The notes beneath the pieces are model-generated. The model ran no database searches. It saw nothing but the letters and a program-made list of their open reading frames with translations, and was not told the DNA's origin. From an uncultured Oscillibacter sp. (lineage in GTDB: Bacteria; Bacillota_A; Clostridia; Oscillospirales; Oscillospiraceae): a stretch of DNA of 8,915 nt. The stretch's first letter is position 1, and every line of letters starts with the position of its first letter. A program made the translations under genes and the position numbers. Where the stretch lies: positions 3,389-12,303 of the forward strand of contig CAQVQZ010000047.1 of assembly GCA_948902155.1 (NCBI GenBank), in the 5' to 3' direction. Shown piece after piece: positions 6,593-8,915 of this stretch.

Positions 6593-7691
6593 AACCCCCA
6601 TCGCGGAGCATGACTCCTGGCTGGCTCTGGATCCGGTGTGGGGCTGCGCAAACGACTGCGGGTACTGCTTCCTGCGGGGCAGCGGCCTGACGGGAACTTC
6701 TCCGTGCCTGAAGTTCGCCGCGGACGCCGCCCTGCGGGACCGGCTTGCCTCCGTGCTGCGCCGCTGCCCACGGGATGTGCCGGTCAGCATCGGAAACACC
6801 ACGGATTTGTTTTTAAACCCGGACAGCCGGGACATACTATTCCAGGCCGCGCGGATGGTGGCGGAGCTCGACCCGGGGCGCCTGATTGTGATGATCACCA
6901 AGGCCGAAATCACCGCGGAAACCGCCCAGCGTGCCGCCGACGCCACGGGGGGGCACGGCCTGTTCTTCCTGAGCCAGTCCTTCGCGGCGGAATACGACCG
7001 CCGGGTGGAGCGGGGGGGCGTCTCCGCCAAGGAGGGCACCTACAGGTCCTTCGAGCGGATTGCAAAGACCGAGGGGCTGCAGGCCATCCACTTCTGGAGG
7101 CCCTTTCTGCAGCGGTGGAACCCGGCGGAAGCGCTTCCCGGGCGCATCCGGGACCTGCAAAGCAGCGGCTGCCTGTGTTCCGTCGTAATCGGGCTGAAGG
7201 GCGGGCCCCACCTGATCCCCTCCTACTCGGAGGAGCTGCGGACATGGGCGGAGCCTGAGCTCCGCCTGAAAAGACTGCCCGGGGAGGAGCACGTGTCCAC
7301 GGACCGTCTGGCGGAGCTGGCCGCGCTGGCCGGGGAGCGCCGTTACCCGGTCTTTCGGAACACCAGCTGCGGCATTGCCCTTTCCCAGGGACTCCCCGAT
7401 ATCAACGGCACTTCCGCATCCGACAGGCGGCGGGATTACTGCGAGAGCGCCGCCTGCCCGGCGCGGCAGAGGTCTGTCTGCGCCCGGGACCCCCTGCTGC
7501 GGGTCGGCGGGGAGCAGCTGCGCCGGCGGCTCCGGCGTTACGGCGAAGCCGCGGCGGCGGACGGTCCCGGGCCTTTAATTCCGGAGGGAACCGACGAATT
7601 TACCTATAATCACCTATGCCATATGCTGCATCAGAGACCTTATATTCCAAAAATTCGTCCGACCATGGCATGGCGGGAGACTTCTGAATGA
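6582..7691 (+). CDS. Radical SAM enzyme, spore-photoproduct-lyase-like core
   Basis: A 369-residue protein whose ATG overlaps the upstream gene by 11 bases. AGGGGGAG (6567-6574) is 7 nt before the start. The radical SAM cluster motif is complete: Cys22, Cys26 and Cys29 (GCANDCGYCFLRG), the CX3CX2C that binds the SAM-cleaving [4Fe-4S] cluster. SIGNTTDLFLNP (69-80) and RLIVMITKAEIT resemble the TD and TK strands of spore-photoproduct-lyase-like proteins. The C-terminal part has Cys263 (RNTSCGIAL) and a cluster Cys287, Cys292, Cys300 (YCESAACPARQRSVC), four cysteines that could hold an auxiliary iron-sulfur cluster. It should cleave SAM to a 5'-deoxyadenosyl radical; the substrate is unknown. 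Coupling to the nucleosidase-like gene suggests the partner may remove 5'-deoxyadenosine or make/consume a shared nucleotide. It is not viperin-like (no NFxCNYxCxFC). Superfamily certain; subfamily tentative. Confidence 0.88.
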   Translation: MLTETPIAEHDSWLALDPVWGCANDCGYCFLRGSGLTGTSPCLKFAADAALRDRLASVLRRCPRDVPVSIGNTTDLFLNPDSRDILFQAARMVAELDPGRLIVMITKAEITAETAQRAADATGGHGLFFLSQSFAAEYDRRVERGGVSAKEGTYRSFERIAKTEGLQAIHFWRPFLQRWNPAEALPGRIRDLQSSGCLCSVVIGLKGGPHLIPSYSEELRTWAEPELRLKRLPGEEHVSTDRLAELAALAGERRYPVFRNTSCGIALSQGLPDINGTSASDRRRDYCESAACPARQRSVCARDPLLRVGGEQLRRRLRRYGEAAAADGPGPLIPEGTDEFTYNHLCHMLHQRPYIPKIRPTMAWRETSE

Positions 7692-7706
7692 CAGGCGGGA
7701 AATTTG

Positions 7707-8009
7707 ATGGAAGCTGCGGACAAAAACGTCCTGAACGCACTGCGGCGCTTGAAGGGGATCACCGGCTTTGCCACAACGCTTTGCCGGGAGGGCGACCCCA
7801 GGGCCCGGGTGTTCAACCGATACGACCACATCCGGCGGATGCTGTGGATCAACTCGTACTTCTGCGGGGCAACCGGCGTCAATCCCGAGCGGGCAAATGA
7901 AATCATTCTGCTGCACGACCTGAACCGCTGGCCCTTTGCCCAGAATTCCGAAAAGGGCTATTTTGATCAAAGAGCTTGTCCCCGGCATATCGGAGGAAAC
8001 CGTCCGTGA
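7707..8009 (+). CDS. HD-domain protein, N-terminal fragment (frame broken)
   Basis: The ATG at 7707 is 15 bases after the stop of the radical SAM gene, with AGGCGGG just upstream. Real homology-like sequence covers residues 1 to about 84. It has a conserved His41 (RYDHIRRML) and the HD doublet His70-Asp71 (LLHDLNRWPFAQNSEK), the metal-binding residues of HD phosphohydrolases. The last 15 or so residues before the stop at 8007-8009 (RACPRHIGGNRP) look like out-of-frame sequence. Alone this piece lacks the final metal-binding Asp, so it would not be a complete HD enzyme. The rest continues in the next frame. Confidence 0.6.
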   Translation: MEAADKNVLNALRRLKGITGFATTLCREGDPRARVFNRYDHIRRMLWINSYFCGATGVNPERANEIILLHDLNRWPFAQNSEKGYFDQRACPRHIGGNRP

Positions 8010-8649
8010 CGTGATCATGCTCCACCGGAAGCAGCCCTCCGGCATGGGACGGGCGGCGCGGCCCGCTTATATCGCGGATGTGATCGCCGGGATGATCGAG
8101 GACCCCCTGCTGCTGATCACAGGCTTGAATGCGGACCCGGAAATCGTGCCGGAGCGGCTGGTTCCCCTGCTGGGCCTGGACCTTTCCCCGGCGGGGACCG
8201 CCGTGCTGGCGGCGCTTTGCGAAACGCTGAATCGGAAAAAAGACGCCGCCGCCTTTTCCCGGCAGTTCCGGGAGCTGTTCGAAACCCTCTGCAAGCGCTT
8301 TATCGACCGGCATGCCGCGGCCTGCGGCACCCTGGAGGAATTGGAGGCGTCGATCTGCCGGGACACCCTGACGGTGAAGGAGGAATTCCTCCTTCCCATC
8401 GTGTTCCCCATCAACAACGAAAAGGTGTGCCACGGCGGGTGGATCAAGCGCCAGATCATCGGGCCGCTCATCGACGCCATGGGCCTGGACGAGGCCGGCC
8501 GCTATCTGCTGTCCGTCGACGAGGCGGAGCTGCTGGAGGAGCTGCGGAAGAGCGGCCGCATGAGGGCGGAGGAGCTCTCCAACGCATATCCGCATCTGGA
8601 CTATACCTCGGACGCCGGAAGCGGGGTAAAGGCGCTGATTCCGGGATAA
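7963..8649 (+). CDS. HD-domain protein, C-terminal fragment in the shifted frame
   Basis: About 228 residues from a possible TTG at 7963 (AAGGG at 7953-7957, short spacing) to TAA 8647-8649; the start is uncertain because this frame probably continues the preceding gene. It opens with the second half of the HD domain: PGISEETVRDVIMLHRKQ, then YIADVIAGMIEDPLLLITGLN, whose Asp codon at 8077-8079 is the likely last HD metal ligand. The following roughly 160 residues are helical and charged, with no motif I recognise; HGGWIKRQIIGPLIDAMGLDEAG is the most distinctive segment. No membrane helix is seen. Restored, the protein is about 314 residues and would be the third product of the operon, probably a metal-dependent phosphohydrolase acting on a nucleotide or nucleic acid. 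Confidence 0.65.
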   Translation: MIKELVPGISEETVRDVIMLHRKQPSGMGRAARPAYIADVIAGMIEDPLLLITGLNADPEIVPERLVPLLGLDLSPAGTAVLAALCETLNRKKDAAAFSRQFRELFETLCKRFIDRHAAACGTLEELEASICRDTLTVKEEFLLPIVFPINNEKVCHGGWIKRQIIGPLIDAMGLDEAGRYLLSVDEAELLEELRKSGRMRAEELSNAYPHLDYTSDAGSGVKALIPG

Positions 8650-8710
8650 GGCCGCCGGAGCCGGAAGGGCCAGGACCGATGAGCGGGCAAATTAAAAATG
8701 ACGCGCAAAA

Positions 8711-8748
8711 AGCCGGGAGAGGAGTCCTCTCCCGGCTCTGCCGGTTTT
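8711..8748 (+). terminator. Terminator-like hairpin after the three-gene operon
   Basis: AGCCGGGAGAGGA (8711-8723) is a perfect inverted repeat of TCCTCTCCCGGCT (8725-8737) around one central base, so the real loop would be about 5 bases. A TTTTT run lies at 8744-8748, six bases after the stem rather than directly on it. Position, 60 bases past the HD gene stop, supports termination, but the offset T-run makes it weaker than the kinase terminator. Confidence 0.6.
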
Positions 8749-8811
8749 TGGCGCAGCCGCATCAATCCGCGAAGCGCCGGGCCGCAGCGCGGCCTTCCGC
8801 CTCACAGGAAA

Positions 8812-8903
8812 CGCCCCGGCGGCGGCGCGGCCTTTATAGTCAACGCAGTTGAAAAGAAGCATACACTTCTTTTCAACCGGCGGGCCATAGGTCCGCCGGG
8901 GCG
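8812..8903. repeat. Nested palindromic element containing repeat copy 2
   Basis: The outer arms CGCCCCGGCGG (8812-8822) and CCGCCGGGGCG (8893-8903) are perfect 11-base inverted repeats. Inside lies a perfect 12-base hairpin, GTTGAAAAGAAG (8848-8859) with CTTCTTTTCAAC (8866-8877) and a 6-base loop. Next to it is a 10-base stem with one G-U pair (8877-8886 with 8890-8899). The segment 8833-8855 matches 4922-4944 (19 of 23). There is no ORF, so this could be a MITE/REP-like element or a structured RNA. The window ends 12 bases later, so the right boundary is unseen. Confidence 0.5.
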
Positions 8904-8915
8904 CAAAGCGCCTGT

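Larger units (their letters stand above)
7707..8649 (+). pseudogene. HD phosphohydrolase gene interrupted by a single frameshift
   Basis: The two open frames above are one gene: His41, His70 and Asp71 lie in the first and the final HD-type Asp in the second, and protein-like sequence stops in one frame where it begins in the other. Skipping one base between about 7951 and 7971 joins them. Candidate sites are AAAAGGG (7951-7957), TTTT (7961-7964) and AAA (7969-7971), giving junctions such as NSEKAILIKELVPG, NSEKGYLIKELVPG or NSEKGYFDQELVPG. A sequencing or assembly indel in a homopolymer, a true inactivating mutation and programmed +1 frameshifting are all possible. No prfB-like stop-codon slip site is present. 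The rest of the gene shows no decay, which favours an error or a recent mutation. Confidence 0.65.

Noticed and set aside
7950..7970. Programmed +1 frameshift of the prfB type at TATTTTGATC.
   Set aside because: The TGA is not in the zero frame and there is no properly spaced strong Shine-Dalgarno stimulator, so the known mechanism does not fit; other recoding is not excluded.
1..8915. CRISPR array, tRNA, rRNA, transposase or integrase gene.
   Set aside because: No regularly spaced repeats, no tRNA-like cloverleaf, no rRNA sequence and no recombinase motif seen in either strand.

Overview
The base composition (GC-rich, codons ending in G/C), strong GGAGG-type ribosome binding sites, sigma-A-like promoters with 17-bp spacers and the protein types suggest a chromosomal segment from a GC-rich gut Clostridia member (Oscillospiraceae-like). 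The taxon is inferred from style, not from a marker gene.

Layout. (1) 1-612, minus strand: the tail of a phage-type lysis cassette. It holds an XhlA-like coiled-coil/anchor protein, a two-helix holin-like membrane protein, and the first 35 codons of a third small membrane protein that runs off the left edge. The genes overlap by 4 and 8 bases. (2) 613-999: noncoding as far as I can see, with one good inverted repeat. (3) 1000-1316, plus strand: a promoter with a palindrome over its -10 box, driving an 81-residue protein I do not recognise. (4) 1317-1603: no supportable gene. (5) 1604-4924: a consensus promoter, a leader hairpin, a soluble 1047-residue hybrid histidine kinase (cryptic N-terminal domain, about three PAS-type domains, HisKA, HATPase, two receivers) and a near-perfect intrinsic terminator. 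(6) 4922-8903: a three-gene unit with its own promoter and a leader of about 160 nt. It encodes a nucleoside-phosphorylase/MTA-SAH-nucleosidase-superfamily protein with an extra C-terminal domain, a radical SAM enzyme that overlaps it by 11 bases, and an HD-domain protein whose frame is broken once in the middle of the HD domain. A terminator-like hairpin follows. Related copies of a small hairpin-forming repeat lie just outside both ends of the unit.

The three-gene unit is the most interesting part. Its tight coupling, the combination of nucleoside-cleaving, radical SAM and metal-dependent HD families, and the flanking repeats suggest a compact accessory module. A mechanistic link is possible: radical SAM enzymes release 5'-deoxyadenosine, which MTA/SAH nucleosidases are known to cleave. 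The HD protein could act on a nucleotide or nucleic-acid phosphate. A defence or nucleotide/nucleic-acid repair role is inference only. The hybrid kinase has its own promoter and terminator, so I do not treat it as part of this unit.
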